From contig NZ_CP135436.1 in assembly GCF_032340315.1 (NCBI RefSeq), forward strand, positions 2,067,501 to 2,131,500: a stretch of DNA of 64,000 nucleotides, given 5' to 3'. The translations under genes were made by a program, and so were the position numbers. How positions within the stretch are numbered: the first letter of the stretch is position 1; every line of letters begins with the position of its first letter. Below are positions 53,886-62,762 of the stretch, piece by piece. Origin of the DNA: Streptococcus sp. DTU_2020_1001019_1_SI_AUS_MUR_006 (GTDB taxonomy: Bacteria; Bacillota; Bacilli; Lactobacillales; Streptococcaceae). Below the pieces are notes generated by a model. The model searched no databases. It was not told the DNA's origin and worked only from the letters and a program-made list of their open reading frames with translations.

Positions 53886-55340
53886 ATGGAATGGACTACT
53901 GAACGTCGTTACAGACGTTATGAAGATTGGACACAAGAAGAAAGAAAAGAAATCCAAGAAAAGATGGTGCAATCCCCATGGCATGTCAGCTATCACATTG
54001 AACCAAAGGAAGGACTTCTCAACGATCCAAACGGTTTTTCTTATTTTGATGGTAAGTGGATTGTCTTTTACCAAAACTTCCCCTTTGGAGCAGCCCACGG
54101 CTTGAAATCTTGGGTTCAACTTGAGAGTGACGATTTGGTGCACTTTACTGAAACAGGTGTAAAAATCTTACCTGATACTCCACTGGATAGCCACGGCGCT
54201 TACTCAGGATCTGCTATGCAGTTTGGTGATCAATTGTTCCTATTCTATACAGGAAATGTCCGTGATGAAAATTGGGTTCGCCACCCTTATCAGATTGGTG
54301 CCTTGATGGATAAGGATGGAAATATTAAAAAGATTGATAAGATCTTGATTGATCAGCCTGCTGATGCTACTGACCACTTCCGCGATCCACAGATTTTTAA
54401 CTTTAAAGGACAATACTACGCAATCGTTGGTGGTCAAGACTTGGAGAAAAAAGGGTTTATCCGTCTTTACAAAGCTGTCGAAAATGATTATACAAACTGG
54501 CAAGAAGTTGGTGATCTTGACTTCAACAATGACCGTACTGCCTATATGATGGAGTGCCCAAATCTTGTCTTTGTTGGAGAACAACCTGTCCTTCTCTACT
54601 GCCCACAAGGTTTGGATAAAAAGGTTCTTGACTACGATAATATCTATCCAAATATGTATAAAATCGGTGTTTCCTTCGATCCTGAAAATGCTCGTATGGT
54701 AGATGTGTCTGAACTACACAATCTAGACTATGGTTTCGAAGCATATGCCACTCAGGCCTTCAATGCTCCTGATGGACGTGCTCTGGCAGTTAGTTGGCTT
54801 GGTTTGCCAGATGTGTCTTATCCATCTGATCGTTTTGATCACCAAGGGACTTTCTCATTGGTCAAGGAACTTACCATTAAAGATGGCAAACTCTATCAGT
54901 ATCCTGTAGCTGCTATCAAAGAACTCCGTGCTTCACAAGAGGAATTTTCAAATCGTTCTGAAACCAAAAACACCTACGAGCTCGAGCTTAACTTAGCAGC
55001 CAATAGTCAAAGTGAAATCGTTCTTCTTGCTGACAAAGATGGCAAAGGACTCTCTATCAATTTTGACCTTGTCAATGGTCAAGTTACTGTTGACCGCAGT
55101 CAAGCAGGTGAGCAATATGCTCAAGAATTTGGAACTACTCGCTCATGTTCAATCGACAACCAAGCTACTACTGTAAATATCTTCATCGATAATTCAGTCT
55201 TTGAAATTTTCATCAATAAAGGAGAAAAAGTATTTTCTGGTCGTGTCTTCCCTCACAAAGATCAAAATGGAATCCTCATTAAATCTGGAACCCCAACTGG
55301 AACTTACTACGAATTAGAATATGGTCGCAAAACTAACTGA
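53886..55340 (+). CDS. scrB: Sucrose-6-phosphate hydrolase (GH32)
   Basis: The 484-aa cytosolic enzyme splits sucrose 6-phosphate into glucose 6-phosphate and fructose. GH32 motifs are visible: LNDPNGF with nucleophile Asp47, the FRDPQIF motif with the transition-state Asp, and MECPNL with the acid/base Glu. The chosen ATG at 53886 follows GGAGGAAATAG. An in-frame start 20 codons upstream would lie in the operator region. Its 3' end overlaps scrR by 20 bp, which couples the two genes. Confidence 0.96.
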   Translation: MEWTTERRYRRYEDWTQEERKEIQEKMVQSPWHVSYHIEPKEGLLNDPNGFSYFDGKWIVFYQNFPFGAAHGLKSWVQLESDDLVHFTETGVKILPDTPLDSHGAYSGSAMQFGDQLFLFYTGNVRDENWVRHPYQIGALMDKDGNIKKIDKILIDQPADATDHFRDPQIFNFKGQYYAIVGGQDLEKKGFIRLYKAVENDYTNWQEVGDLDFNNDRTAYMMECPNLVFVGEQPVLLYCPQGLDKKVLDYDNIYPNMYKIGVSFDPENARMVDVSELHNLDYGFEAYATQAFNAPDGRALAVSWLGLPDVSYPSDRFDHQGTFSLVKELTIKDGKLYQYPVAAIKELRASQEEFSNRSETKNTYELELNLAANSQSEIVLLADKDGKGLSINFDLVNGQVTVDRSQAGEQYAQEFGTTRSCSIDNQATTVNIFIDNSVFEIFINKGEKVFSGRVFPHKDQNGILIKSGTPTGTYYELEYGRKTN

Positions 55341-56286
55341 TGTCGCAGAACTAGCAGGCGTCAGCCCAACTACTGTCTCACGTGTTATCAATAAAAAGGG
55401 CTACCTGTCAGAAAAAACTATTCAAAAGGTCAATGAGGCCATGCGGGAGTTAGGCTACAAACCCAACAACCTTGCTCGTAGCCTCCAAGGGAAATCAGCC
55501 AAGTTAATTGGGTTGATTTTCCCAAAAATCAGCCATGTTTTCTATGCTGAATTGATTGACAAACTGGAGCACGAACTCTTCAAAAACGGCTATAAGACCA
55601 TCATCTGTAATAGTGAGCACGATTCGGAAAAAGAACGTGAATATCTTGAAATGCTAGAAGCTAATCAAGTGGATGGCATTATCTCTGGTAGCCATAACTT
55701 AGGGATTGAGGACTACAATCGCGTAACGGCTCCAATCATTTCTTTTGACCGAAACCTATCACCAGACATTCCTGTCGTTTCCTCTGATAACTATGCTGGT
55801 GGAGTCCTAGCAGCTCAAACCTTGGCTAAAACTGGATCCAAGTCTGTCATTATGATTACAGGTAATGACAACTCCAATTCACCAACTGGACTTCGCCATG
55901 CAGGCTTTGCTTCTATCTTCCCAAAAGCTCCCATCATCAATATTTCCAGTGACTTTTCACCCCTCCGCAAGGAAATGGAAATCAAAAGTATTCTGAAAAA
56001 ACAAAAACCAGATGCTATTTTCGCATCGGATGATTTGACTGCCATCTTGGTAATGAAGATCGCCCAGGAACTTGGCATCTCTGTTCCAGAACAACTCAAG
56101 GTTATTGGTTACGATGGAACTTATTTTATCGAGAATTTCTATCCTCATCTTACTACCATTAAACAACCTTTAGAAGAAATTGCTCGCCTGACAGTTGATT
56201 TACTCCTTCAAAAAATCGAAGGAAAAGAAGTTGCCACGACTGGTTATTTCTTACCAGTCAGCCTCTTACCAGGTAAAAGTATTTAA
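55321..56286 (+). CDS. scrR: Sucrose operon repressor, LacI family
   Basis: The 321-aa protein has a LacI-type HTH at the N-terminus (TDVAELAGVSPTTVSRVIN) with hinge helix KPNNLARSLQG, then a periplasmic-binding-protein-like sugar-binding domain (about 60-321). It should repress scrA and scrB from the operators in their spacer and release in the presence of sucrose or its phosphate. It starts inside the last codons of scrB and ends with a bidirectional terminator. Confidence 0.96.
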   Translation: MVAKLTDVAELAGVSPTTVSRVINKKGYLSEKTIQKVNEAMRELGYKPNNLARSLQGKSAKLIGLIFPKISHVFYAELIDKLEHELFKNGYKTIICNSEHDSEKEREYLEMLEANQVDGIISGSHNLGIEDYNRVTAPIISFDRNLSPDIPVVSSDNYAGGVLAAQTLAKTGSKSVIMITGNDNSNSPTGLRHAGFASIFPKAPIINISSDFSPLRKEMEIKSILKKQKPDAIFASDDLTAILVMKIAQELGISVPEQLKVIGYDGTYFIENFYPHLTTIKQPLEEIARLTVDLLLQKIEGKEVATTGYFLPVSLLPGKSI

Positions 56287-56292
56287 ACAAAA

Positions 56293-56323
56293 AGAGTCTG
56301 AGACAAAATAGTTCTCAGACTCT
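56293..56323. terminator. Bidirectional terminator behind scrR
   Basis: AGAGTCTGAGA and TCTCAGACTCT form a perfect 11-bp stem. T-rich sequence follows on both strands. On the minus strand it closes the small peptide/membrane protein locus. Confidence 0.9.
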
Positions 56324-56553
56324 TAATTTAGTATACTATCAATAAATAATATTATAGAAGCAATAATAATTATAATTTTACCTATTTGGATAAGCTTATT
56401 TTGAGATTTAAATATATTTTCTAATAAAAATATTTGGATCACACACATTATAGGAATTAAATTTTTTGAAATTGAGAAGTACCCAAACAAATAGACTATA
56501 AATAATAAAAATAAAACTATATTGTATTTCTTATTCAAAACAGTTATCACCAA
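56323..56553 (-). CDS. Small hydrophobic membrane protein, possible partner of the upstream secreted peptide
   Basis: The 76-aa frame is almost entirely hydrophobic, with about three membrane segments (NIVLFLLFIVYLFGYF; LIPIMCVIQIFLLENIF; IGKIIIIIASIILFIDS) and a basic loop KSQNKL. It would start at TTG 56553 or at a TTG five codons later. The frame overlaps the 3' end of the secreted-peptide gene by 23 bp, so translational coupling is likely. The layout resembles bacteriocin immunity or peptide-processing partners, but no family is recognised. It is AT-rich compared with neighbours. Confidence 0.5.
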   Translation of the reverse strand: MVITVLNKKYNIVLFLLFIVYLFGYFSISKNLIPIMCVIQIFLLENIFKSQNKLIQIGKIIIIIASIILFIDSILN

Positions 56554-56727
56554 TTACCTTAATTCCCAAAATAGTAGACCCCATGTCAACTACAGCATTT
56601 TCAAATTTTGTAGCTGAAGCCACCTCATTAGCATGAACAACTGAAACACCTTCTGTAAGTGCTATATTCAATATTACTGTACTAAGTAATGCAACACTCA
56701 CCATTTTAATTTTTTATTCCTAATCAA
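56531..56727 (-). pseudogene. Secreted peptide gene, apparently frameshifted in an A-run
   Basis: The main frame (56704-56531, 57 aa) reads MVSVALLSTVILNIALTEGV followed by a VVHA|NE-type signal peptidase site and a mature peptide of about 32 residues with one Cys near its end (GDNCFE). The only good ribosome binding site (GAGGAGG) lies about 27-32 bp upstream of that ATG. It instead serves TTG 56727, which reads MIRNKKLKW and stops. One extra A in the AAAA run at 56705-56708 would join MIRNKKLK to MVSVALL and give a normal signal peptide with a basic N-terminus. So the gene is probably a recent frameshift mutant or uses slippage. Confidence 0.55.
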
Positions 56728-56779
56728 AAATCCTCCTCTCTATATTTTTTGATTAAGAATCTTAATAATTTACAACTAT

Positions 56780-56808
56780 GTTATAACAAAAAATGAAAGC
56801 GTTGTCAA
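56780..56808 (-). promoter_or_regulatory. Near-consensus promoter with overlapping cre site for the secreted-peptide locus
   Basis: On the minus strand a perfect TTGACA (56803-56808), a 17-bp spacer and TATAAC (56780-56785) form a strong promoter. TTGACAACGCTTTCA (56794-56808) matches 14 of 15 positions of the cre consensus and overlaps the -35 box and spacer. A downstream palindrome ATTAAGA-A-TCTTAAT (56752-56766) may be another regulator site. Confidence 0.65.
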
Positions 56809-56868
56809 TACATACGTCTTGTTTTTTTGAACAAAAACAGAAAAACTGGCAAATAATGTCATTGAATT

Positions 56869-56904
56869 AAGAAACTCAAATACGATTCTGTATTTGAGTT
56901 TCTT
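56869..56904. terminator. Long hairpin behind mvaA
   Basis: AAGAAACTCAAATAC and GTATTTGAGTTTCTT form a perfect 15-bp stem around GATTCT, followed by TTATTT on the plus strand and AATTC on the minus strand. It separates mvaA from the peptide locus promoter. Confidence 0.8.
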
Positions 56905-56957
56905 TTATTTGAAAAAACAGTAAAAAGCGCTAAAAATCAAACCAGTCTAAATTTTTC

Positions 56958-58232
56958 TTATGATCTTAAATGTTTCAATAGCGTTTGCGCTTTTTCTAGA
57001 TTAAAGGTTTTTTCAGCAATCAAGTTTTCTACTAACTTGGGTACTTCTGCCTCAGTCGCACCTGCTAAAAGCGCTAAAGATTTCGCTTGAAGCTTCATGT
57101 GTCCATGCTGAATCCCTGTACTGACAAGAGCTTTAAGTGCTGCAAAGTTTTGAGCGAGACCAATCGAAACGATAATTTGAGCCAATTCTTTGGCAGATGG
57201 TTGACCTAGCAACTCATGACTGAGTACAACTCGAGGATTGAGACCAATCGAACCGCCCTTAGTGGCAACTGGCATCGGCATGGTCATCTCTCCAATAAGC
57301 TCTTCGTTTTCCAAATCTATAGTCCAACGACTGAGTCCTCGATAGGCGCCATCATGACTTGCATAGGCATGCGCTCCTGCTTCGATGGCACGCCAATCAT
57401 TTCCTGTCGCAATCAAAAGGGCATCGATTCCATTAAAAATTCCCTTATTGTGAGTAGCTGCTCGATAAGGATCTGCCTGAGCAAACTGGCTAGCTAAAAC
57501 CATTTTTTCCGCTAGTTCACGCGCTTCATCCTTCTGGCGACTCAAATAACGAAAGGCAATACGACAAGTTGCTGTTACTAGAGAATCTGTGGCATAGTTG
57601 GATAGAATTCCCATTAAACTTTGCCCTTGACTTAGAGCCTCTAGACTTGGTTTTAAAGCTTCAAGCATGGTATTGAGCATATTAGCTCCCATTGCTTCCT
57701 GAGTATCTACATGGAGATAAACCACTAAAAAGTCAGACTCACCAGAAATTTTTTCAACTGTTAGCTCTCTGGCTCCACCACCACGTTTGACAATAGAGGG
57801 ATAGGCTTGGTTTGCTTGTTCGAGCAACTCTGCTTTTTGACTCAGAATAGCCTGACAAGCTTTATCCCTATCTGGAACCTGATAGAGGGCTACCTGACCT
57901 ATCATTTGTCGCTGATGAACTTGAGCTGTAAAACCTCCAGCACGTTTGATAATCTTACTGGCAAAACTAGCTGCAGCAACAACAGATGGCTCTTCGGTCA
58001 CATAAGGAACGGTGTACTCTTGACCGTTTACCAGTACTTCTGGAACTACTGAGTATGGGAGAGAAAAGGTCCCCACCACATTTTCACTCAGTTGGTCCGC
58101 AACTGCTAGACTGAGATTCTCATTTTGCTCAAGACTTTCTTGGGCTTCAATAGAAGTAAGCGCCTGAGACTTAACTAGTTCTAGGCGCTCTTGAATTGAT
58201 TTTTTAGCAAATCCATTCCAATTTTTTTTCAT
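56958..58232 (-). CDS. mvaA: Hydroxymethylglutaryl-CoA reductase (class II)
   Basis: The 424-aa enzyme reduces HMG-CoA to mevalonate for isoprenoid synthesis. It shows the class II features: PYVTEEPSVVAAASFASKI near residue 80, the DAMGANM-like EAMGANMLN motif, ATHNKGIFNGIDALLIATGND, GGSIGLNPR, and the mobile C-terminal His region GHMKLQAKSL. It overlaps the mvaS stop by one base, so the two are translated from one mRNA. The remaining pathway genes are not in this window. Confidence 0.96.
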   Translation of the reverse strand: MKKNWNGFAKKSIQERLELVKSQALTSIEAQESLEQNENLSLAVADQLSENVVGTFSLPYSVVPEVLVNGQEYTVPYVTEEPSVVAAASFASKIIKRAGGFTAQVHQRQMIGQVALYQVPDRDKACQAILSQKAELLEQANQAYPSIVKRGGGARELTVEKISGESDFLVVYLHVDTQEAMGANMLNTMLEALKPSLEALSQGQSLMGILSNYATDSLVTATCRIAFRYLSRQKDEARELAEKMVLASQFAQADPYRAATHNKGIFNGIDALLIATGNDWRAIEAGAHAYASHDGAYRGLSRWTIDLENEELIGEMTMPMPVATKGGSIGLNPRVVLSHELLGQPSAKELAQIIVSIGLAQNFAALKALVSTGIQHGHMKLQAKSLALLAGATEAEVPKLVENLIAEKTFNLEKAQTLLKHLRS

Positions 58233-59404
58233 TATTTTTCAACCTTGCTGTAGCGACGTTGGTGTTCTACAATCTCAACCAGAGCATAGTCCTGTCCTTC
58301 ATAGCCTGACATGGTTGCAGAACCTGACTCATCCAAGTTTGCTTCCTCAAAGAAGATTCGTTCATAATCAGCTACGCTCAATGCTTGACGTTGATCTAGC
58401 AATTCTAAGCGATTTTTCTGCAATTGCTGTTCATAGCCTTCGACCAATTCCACACTGAAGAACTCAGATACAGCACCACTACCATAGCTGTAGAGGGCAA
58501 TTTTATCTCCTGCCTTAAGGCTATCTGAATTCTCAAGTAGGGACAAAAGCCCTAAAAAGAGGGAACCTGTATAGATATTTCCAACCTTTTGGCTATAAAT
58601 AATAGACTCATCAAAGTGTTTTTGGAGTAAATCCTTTTTCTCTTGAGGTAGAGATTTATCAAGGATTTTTTTTAATCCCTTGAGAGCTAGCTTTGGATAT
58701 GGTAAATGGAAACAAATAGCTTCAAAATCATCCAAAGTACAGTCATAACGCTTTTGGTACTCTTCCCAAGTCGTTTTTAAGCTATCAAGATATTGCTGTG
58801 TTGAGTAAACCCCATTTACAAATGGTGTTGTCGAGTAATTTGGACGCCAGAAGTCCATAATGTCACGAGTCTGCGCAACGTTATCGTTGTTGAATACCAT
58901 AACTCGTGGATTTTGGCTAATCAACATGGCAACACAGCCGGCTCCTTGAGTTGGTTCTCCAGGAGTTTCAACACCATACCTTGCAATATCACTGGCTAGT
59001 ACCAAAACTTTTGATTTTGGAGAATTTTCTACGTGTAACTTAGCATAGTGAAGGGCCGCTGTTGCACCATAACAAGCCTCCTTGATTTCAAAACTACGAG
59101 CAAATGGTTGGATTCCTAATAAACCGTGTACAAAGACTGCAGCCGCCTTACTTTGATCGATTCCAGATTCTGTCGCAACGATAACCATATCAATCTCTTG
59201 CTTATCTTCTTCAGTCAGGATAGAATTACCTGCACTGGCAGCCAAGGTAACAATATCCTCTGTCAAAGGAGCAATACTCAATTCTTTTAAAAGGAGTCCT
59301 TTACTCAATTTTTCAGGATCAATTCCTCGGGTTTCTGCTAAATCTTGTAATTTCAAAACGTATTGACTGGTCGCAAAACCAATCTTATCAATACCGATTG
59401 TCAT
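58232..59404 (-). CDS. mvaS: Hydroxymethylglutaryl-CoA synthase
   Basis: The 390-aa thiolase-fold enzyme condenses acetyl-CoA with acetoacetyl-CoA. The nucleophile Cys111 lies in IKEACYGATAAL and the catalytic Glu79 in VATESGID. His in ICFHLPYPK completes the site. The start at 59404 (MTIGIDKIGF) follows GAGGTAA; an upstream ATG seven codons earlier is less likely. It is the first gene of the mvaS-mvaA operon. Confidence 0.96.
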   Translation of the reverse strand: MTIGIDKIGFATSQYVLKLQDLAETRGIDPEKLSKGLLLKELSIAPLTEDIVTLAASAGNSILTEEDKQEIDMVIVATESGIDQSKAAAVFVHGLLGIQPFARSFEIKEACYGATAALHYAKLHVENSPKSKVLVLASDIARYGVETPGEPTQGAGCVAMLISQNPRVMVFNNDNVAQTRDIMDFWRPNYSTTPFVNGVYSTQQYLDSLKTTWEEYQKRYDCTLDDFEAICFHLPYPKLALKGLKKILDKSLPQEKKDLLQKHFDESIIYSQKVGNIYTGSLFLGLLSLLENSDSLKAGDKIALYSYGSGAVSEFFSVELVEGYEQQLQKNRLELLDQRQALSVADYERIFFEEANLDESGSATMSGYEGQDYALVEIVEHQRRYSKVEK

Positions 59405-59479
59405 ATTTACCTCTATTTTTATCATTCATTGTAAAAAATCGTTCACCTCTATTTTATCACAATTGAGGTCAAATGAGCG

Positions 59480-59508
59480 AAAAAAGACTTGATTCACCAA
59501 ATCAAGTT
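59480..59508 (-). terminator. Second terminator of the stkP-exporter operon
   Basis: On the minus strand ACTTGATT-TGGTG-AATCAAGT is followed by CTTTTTT. It lies between the exporter gene end and mvaS. Confidence 0.85.
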
Positions 59509-59571
59509 CATTTTAAAAACCTTATTTCATTTTTAGACTGAGCCAACAAACAGAACTTTAGGGCTATAAAA

Positions 59572-59595
59572 AATCGAGTCTTAGCTAGCTCGATT
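59572..59595 (-). terminator. Terminator overlapping the stop codon of the small exporter subunit
   Basis: On the minus strand AATCGAG and CTCGATT form a 7-bp stem followed by TTTTATAG. The stem includes the last codons and stop of the 149-aa gene. Confidence 0.7.
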
Positions 59596-60030
59596 CTTTT
59601 TGAGATAATGATACAATTTCAACAAAACTGTCCCACTGGCCATTCCAATGGAGATAACGAGAGCTAGCATCATGACTAACATGGCACTAGAAATGGCATG
59701 GCCGTAGTCACCTGTAACGAAGAAAGAAGTGGTTCGGTAAGATAGATAACCTGGTACTAATGGTGCCAGAATGGCTAGGGCAAAAACTACTGCTGGCGTT
59801 TTGTAGAGAATACTCATAATCTGGCTGACACAAGAACCAATCACCGCAGCAATAAAGGTTGCCAAAATAACATTGGTTGGTTCCTTGAGTATCAAATAGA
59901 GTAGCCAGATAGACATTCCTAAAACTCCACCAGGGATAAGCATGGAACGCTGGACATTTAAAACGATTAAAAAGGTAATAATGGCAAGCAAACTTGCCAG
60001 AGCTTGCAATAAAAATGTTGTTAGTGTCAT
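59581..60030 (-). CDS. Threonine/serine exporter family, small subunit (ThrE C-terminal type)
   Basis: The 149-aa protein is almost all membrane helix (four or five segments) and fits the DUF3815/ThrE_2 family, the half of ThrE-like exporters that is encoded separately in many Firmicutes. Motifs include LLYLILKEPTNVI, GSCVSQI and PLVPGYLSYRT. It starts 1 bp behind the large subunit gene. Family knowledge gives amino acid (threonine/serine) efflux; substrate here is unproven. Confidence 0.85.
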   Translation of the reverse strand: MTLTTFLLQALASLLAIITFLIVLNVQRSMLIPGGVLGMSIWLLYLILKEPTNVILATFIAAVIGSCVSQIMSILYKTPAVVFALAILAPLVPGYLSYRTTSFFVTGDYGHAISSAMLVMMLALVISIGMASGTVLLKLYHYLKKNRAS

Positions 60031-60031
60031 A

Positions 60032-60790
60032 TTAGTTCATGAGTAAGAGGGCGACTGATGTTCCAGCCCCTAAGGCAAGGGTAATCAGCAAGGATTCAAA
60101 CATCTTGCTCATACCAGAGTTGATATGGTTGGTCATAATATCTCGAACAGCATTGGTAAGGGCAATTCCAGGCACAAAGGGCATAACCGCACCTGCAATC
60201 ACTAAATCCGCCGTCGATTGTAAACCAGAATAGCGCGCCCAAAATTGTGCAATCAAACCAAAGACAAGAGCTCCTGCGAAAGCAGTCATAAAAGGGATAC
60301 GAATAAACTTTTCTACATAGAGAGAGCAAGTAAAAGCAAACAAGGTCGCCACTCCTGCTCCGATGGCATCATAGACATTCCCACCAAACATGATTGAAAA
60401 GAAAGGAGCACTGAGGGTCGCTGCAGCAGTTAGTTGAACATTGGTATAGGGAGACGCCTTGGCATTCAATTCCTTTAGTTGGATAAAGGCTGTTTCCAAA
60501 TCAAGCTGTCCTGATACAAGCTGCCGTGAAATCTGGTTGACATCACACACCTTCTCAATATTATAAGCAGAGGAGGTCACTCGCTTCATACGAGAGATAT
60601 TTGTATTTTCAATGGAGAAAAAAATGGCGGCAGGCATGGCTAAAACATTACAATCCATAATACCCTGTGAATGAGCAATCCGAATCATGGTATCTTCAAC
60701 ACGATAAATCTCAGAACCATTGCGAAGCAGAATTGTTCCAGCTAGCATGATGACATCAATAACTGCATTCAGTTTTTTTGATTCTTCCAT
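60032..60790 (-). CDS. Threonine/serine exporter family, large subunit (DUF1212/ThrE N-terminal type)
   Basis: This 252-aa protein starts at 60790 (MEESKKLN), where AAAGGAGG precedes. The longer frame has no such site and crosses the stkP terminator. An N-terminal soluble part (NGSEIYRVEDTMIRIAHSQG, typical of DUF1212) is followed by about five membrane helices with PFVPGIALTNAVRDIM. Together with the 149-aa neighbour it should form a ThrE-like exporter. It lies downstream of stkP but behind a strong terminator. Confidence 0.87.
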   Translation of the reverse strand: MEESKKLNAVIDVIMLAGTILLRNGSEIYRVEDTMIRIAHSQGIMDCNVLAMPAAIFFSIENTNISRMKRVTSSAYNIEKVCDVNQISRQLVSGQLDLETAFIQLKELNAKASPYTNVQLTAAATLSAPFFSIMFGGNVYDAIGAGVATLFAFTCSLYVEKFIRIPFMTAFAGALVFGLIAQFWARYSGLQSTADLVIAGAVMPFVPGIALTNAVRDIMTNHINSGMSKMFESLLITLALGAGTSVALLLMN

Positions 60791-60842
60791 GTTTCCCTCC
60801 TTTTTCAAACTCCATTTTATTTTATCATAATTTCGAAGGAAA

Positions 60843-60877
60843 AAAAATCTTTGCCACAAAAACTGTGACAAAGATTA
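60843..60877 (-). terminator. Terminator of stkP
   Basis: On the minus strand AATCTTTGTCAC and GTGGCAAAGATT form a 12-bp stem with one mismatch, followed by TTTTTTT. Confidence 0.92.
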
Positions 60878-60878
60878 T

Positions 60879-62762
60879 TTAGTTATCTGTGTTGTGTTCG
60901 TCCACATGAGTTGGTGTAGACGAAGATGGTGTCGATGGACTTTGAGATGGCACCGTATTATCTGCCCTGTTAGAGTTACGCTGGCTCGAAGACGGAACCG
61001 AAGAAGATGATGGTGGAGTTTTTGGTTTATAAATAGAAATCTTTATACGTGTCGTACTTAGATCAACTTTCTCACCTAGTTTTGGACTTTGATCCACAAC
61101 AGTTCCTTCAGCAGTGCCCTCAGGAGCTGTCGATACCTCCACTACTTCGATATTGGCTTCCTTGACACCAACAATTTGAATTAAGTTATTCTTTGTAAAT
61201 TCAAGACTTGAGCCAATATAACTTGGCATGGTCACGGTTGTCACCTTTTTAGCAACAGTCAAAACGATAGAAGTTGCCTTGGTAAGATCATAAGTCGTAC
61301 CTTCTACTAAGCTCTGTTTTAAAACCACACCTGGTTCTGATTCACTGGACTCTTCTTCTTCAATCTTAATCAGATTTTCAGGAACTTTTTTCCCTTTCAA
61401 TTCTGCAATAACATCAGTAGATTTGCGTCCAATATAGTTTCCAATCTTAAATGATTGTTTACCTGAAGATATGATTAGATTAACTTTAGACCCTTCTTTG
61501 CGAGCTGAGCCAGCATCTGGATCTGTTCGGATAACCCGACCTTCTTCTACGGTATCACTCGCTTCGGTCTTCTCCTCGCCAATCTCAAAATTCGCTTTTT
61601 TCAGGGTTTCCTTAGCTTCAGCAACAGTTTGACCTGCAACTTTTGGAATCTCAACAGTAGCTGGTGTTCTGGATAAAATCCACACCAGAGAAGCGGCAAC
61701 CAGTACGAAACTTGCTAGTAGAACTAGATAACGTGCTTTAAAACGACGTTTTTTCACTGGTTTTTCCACAGATTTTTTAGCACTTACTTCTGGGCTAGCT
61801 TTAGTTGCCTGATGGCTTTCTGTCTGTGGTTGAACCTTAGGAATAGAGGTCAAGGTTGTCTGAGAAACTTTTGGCAATGTCTTTGTGTCTGCCTTAGTAG
61901 CATCATCAAAAACACGTTTGGCTTCATTTCTGCGGTTATAAGATAGACTGCTAGATAAATCAACATACATCTCTGAAACCGACTTGTATCGATCCGTAAG
62001 CTTTTTAGCAGTTGCCTTGATAACCACATTTTCTAAGGCTTGGGGGACAGATGGATTTTCAGCGATGACCGATGGCAGCGGTTTTTGAAAATGCTGGAGG
62101 GCAATGGTTACTGCACTATCGCCATCATAAGGGATATGCCCTGTCAACATCTCATAGAAGATAATCCCCATGGCATAGATGTCACTCTGGACAGTTGCCT
62201 TAGAGCCACGAGCCTGCTCAGGTGACAAGTAGTGGACAGAGCCCAGCATAGAGTTGGTCTGAGTCAGACTGGTCTCTGCAAAGGCTACGGCAATCCCAAA
62301 GTCAGTTACCTTGGCCGTCCCATCCGGAGTTAAAAGAATGTTTTGAGGTTTTAAGTCACGATGGACAATACCTTTAGTGTGCGCTAAGCGCATCGCTAAG
62401 AGAATCTGACCCATAATACGGACAGCTTCTTCATTTGAGAGGGGATAGTGTTCTTTGATATAGCGCTTGAGATCAAGACCGGCTACATATTCCATAGCCA
62501 GGTACTGTTGACCGTCCTCTTCGCCGATATCCGTTATCCGAACGATATGGGGATGATCTAAGTCAGCCATTGCACGCGCTTCACGCTGAAAACGAGCAAC
62601 AGCAATCGGGTCAGTCTGGTAGTTAGTCCTTAGGACCTTTACAGCTACCTCTTCCCCGTCTAAAATCAAATCCTTGGCCAGGTAGACATCCGCCATACCT
62701 CCACGGCCAATTTGTTTGACAATCCGATACCGCCCGGCAAAAATCTTGCCGATCTGGATCAT
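60879..62762 (-). CDS. stkP: Serine/threonine kinase StkP with three PASTA domains
   Basis: The 627-aa membrane kinase coordinates cell division and wall synthesis. The kinase domain (1-275) has the glycine loop GRGGMADVY, Lys42, HRDLKPQN (134-141) and DFG (154-156). A juxtamembrane linker and one membrane helix (344-363) follow, and then three extracellular PASTA domains (about 370-434, 435-506, 507-580). The last 47 residues are a Ser/Pro/Asn-rich tail ending DEHNTDN. From memory, pneumococcal StkP has four PASTA domains and ends soon after the fourth. Here the second looks like a hybrid of its middle two. It overlaps phpP by 4 bp, as kinase and phosphatase usually do. Confidence 0.95.
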   Translation of the reverse strand: MIQIGKIFAGRYRIVKQIGRGGMADVYLAKDLILDGEEVAVKVLRTNYQTDPIAVARFQREARAMADLDHPHIVRITDIGEEDGQQYLAMEYVAGLDLKRYIKEHYPLSNEEAVRIMGQILLAMRLAHTKGIVHRDLKPQNILLTPDGTAKVTDFGIAVAFAETSLTQTNSMLGSVHYLSPEQARGSKATVQSDIYAMGIIFYEMLTGHIPYDGDSAVTIALQHFQKPLPSVIAENPSVPQALENVVIKATAKKLTDRYKSVSEMYVDLSSSLSYNRRNEAKRVFDDATKADTKTLPKVSQTTLTSIPKVQPQTESHQATKASPEVSAKKSVEKPVKKRRFKARYLVLLASFVLVAASLVWILSRTPATVEIPKVAGQTVAEAKETLKKANFEIGEEKTEASDTVEEGRVIRTDPDAGSARKEGSKVNLIISSGKQSFKIGNYIGRKSTDVIAELKGKKVPENLIKIEEEESSESEPGVVLKQSLVEGTTYDLTKATSIVLTVAKKVTTVTMPSYIGSSLEFTKNNLIQIVGVKEANIEVVEVSTAPEGTAEGTVVDQSPKLGEKVDLSTTRIKISIYKPKTPPSSSSVPSSSQRNSNRADNTVPSQSPSTPSSSTPTHVDEHNTDN

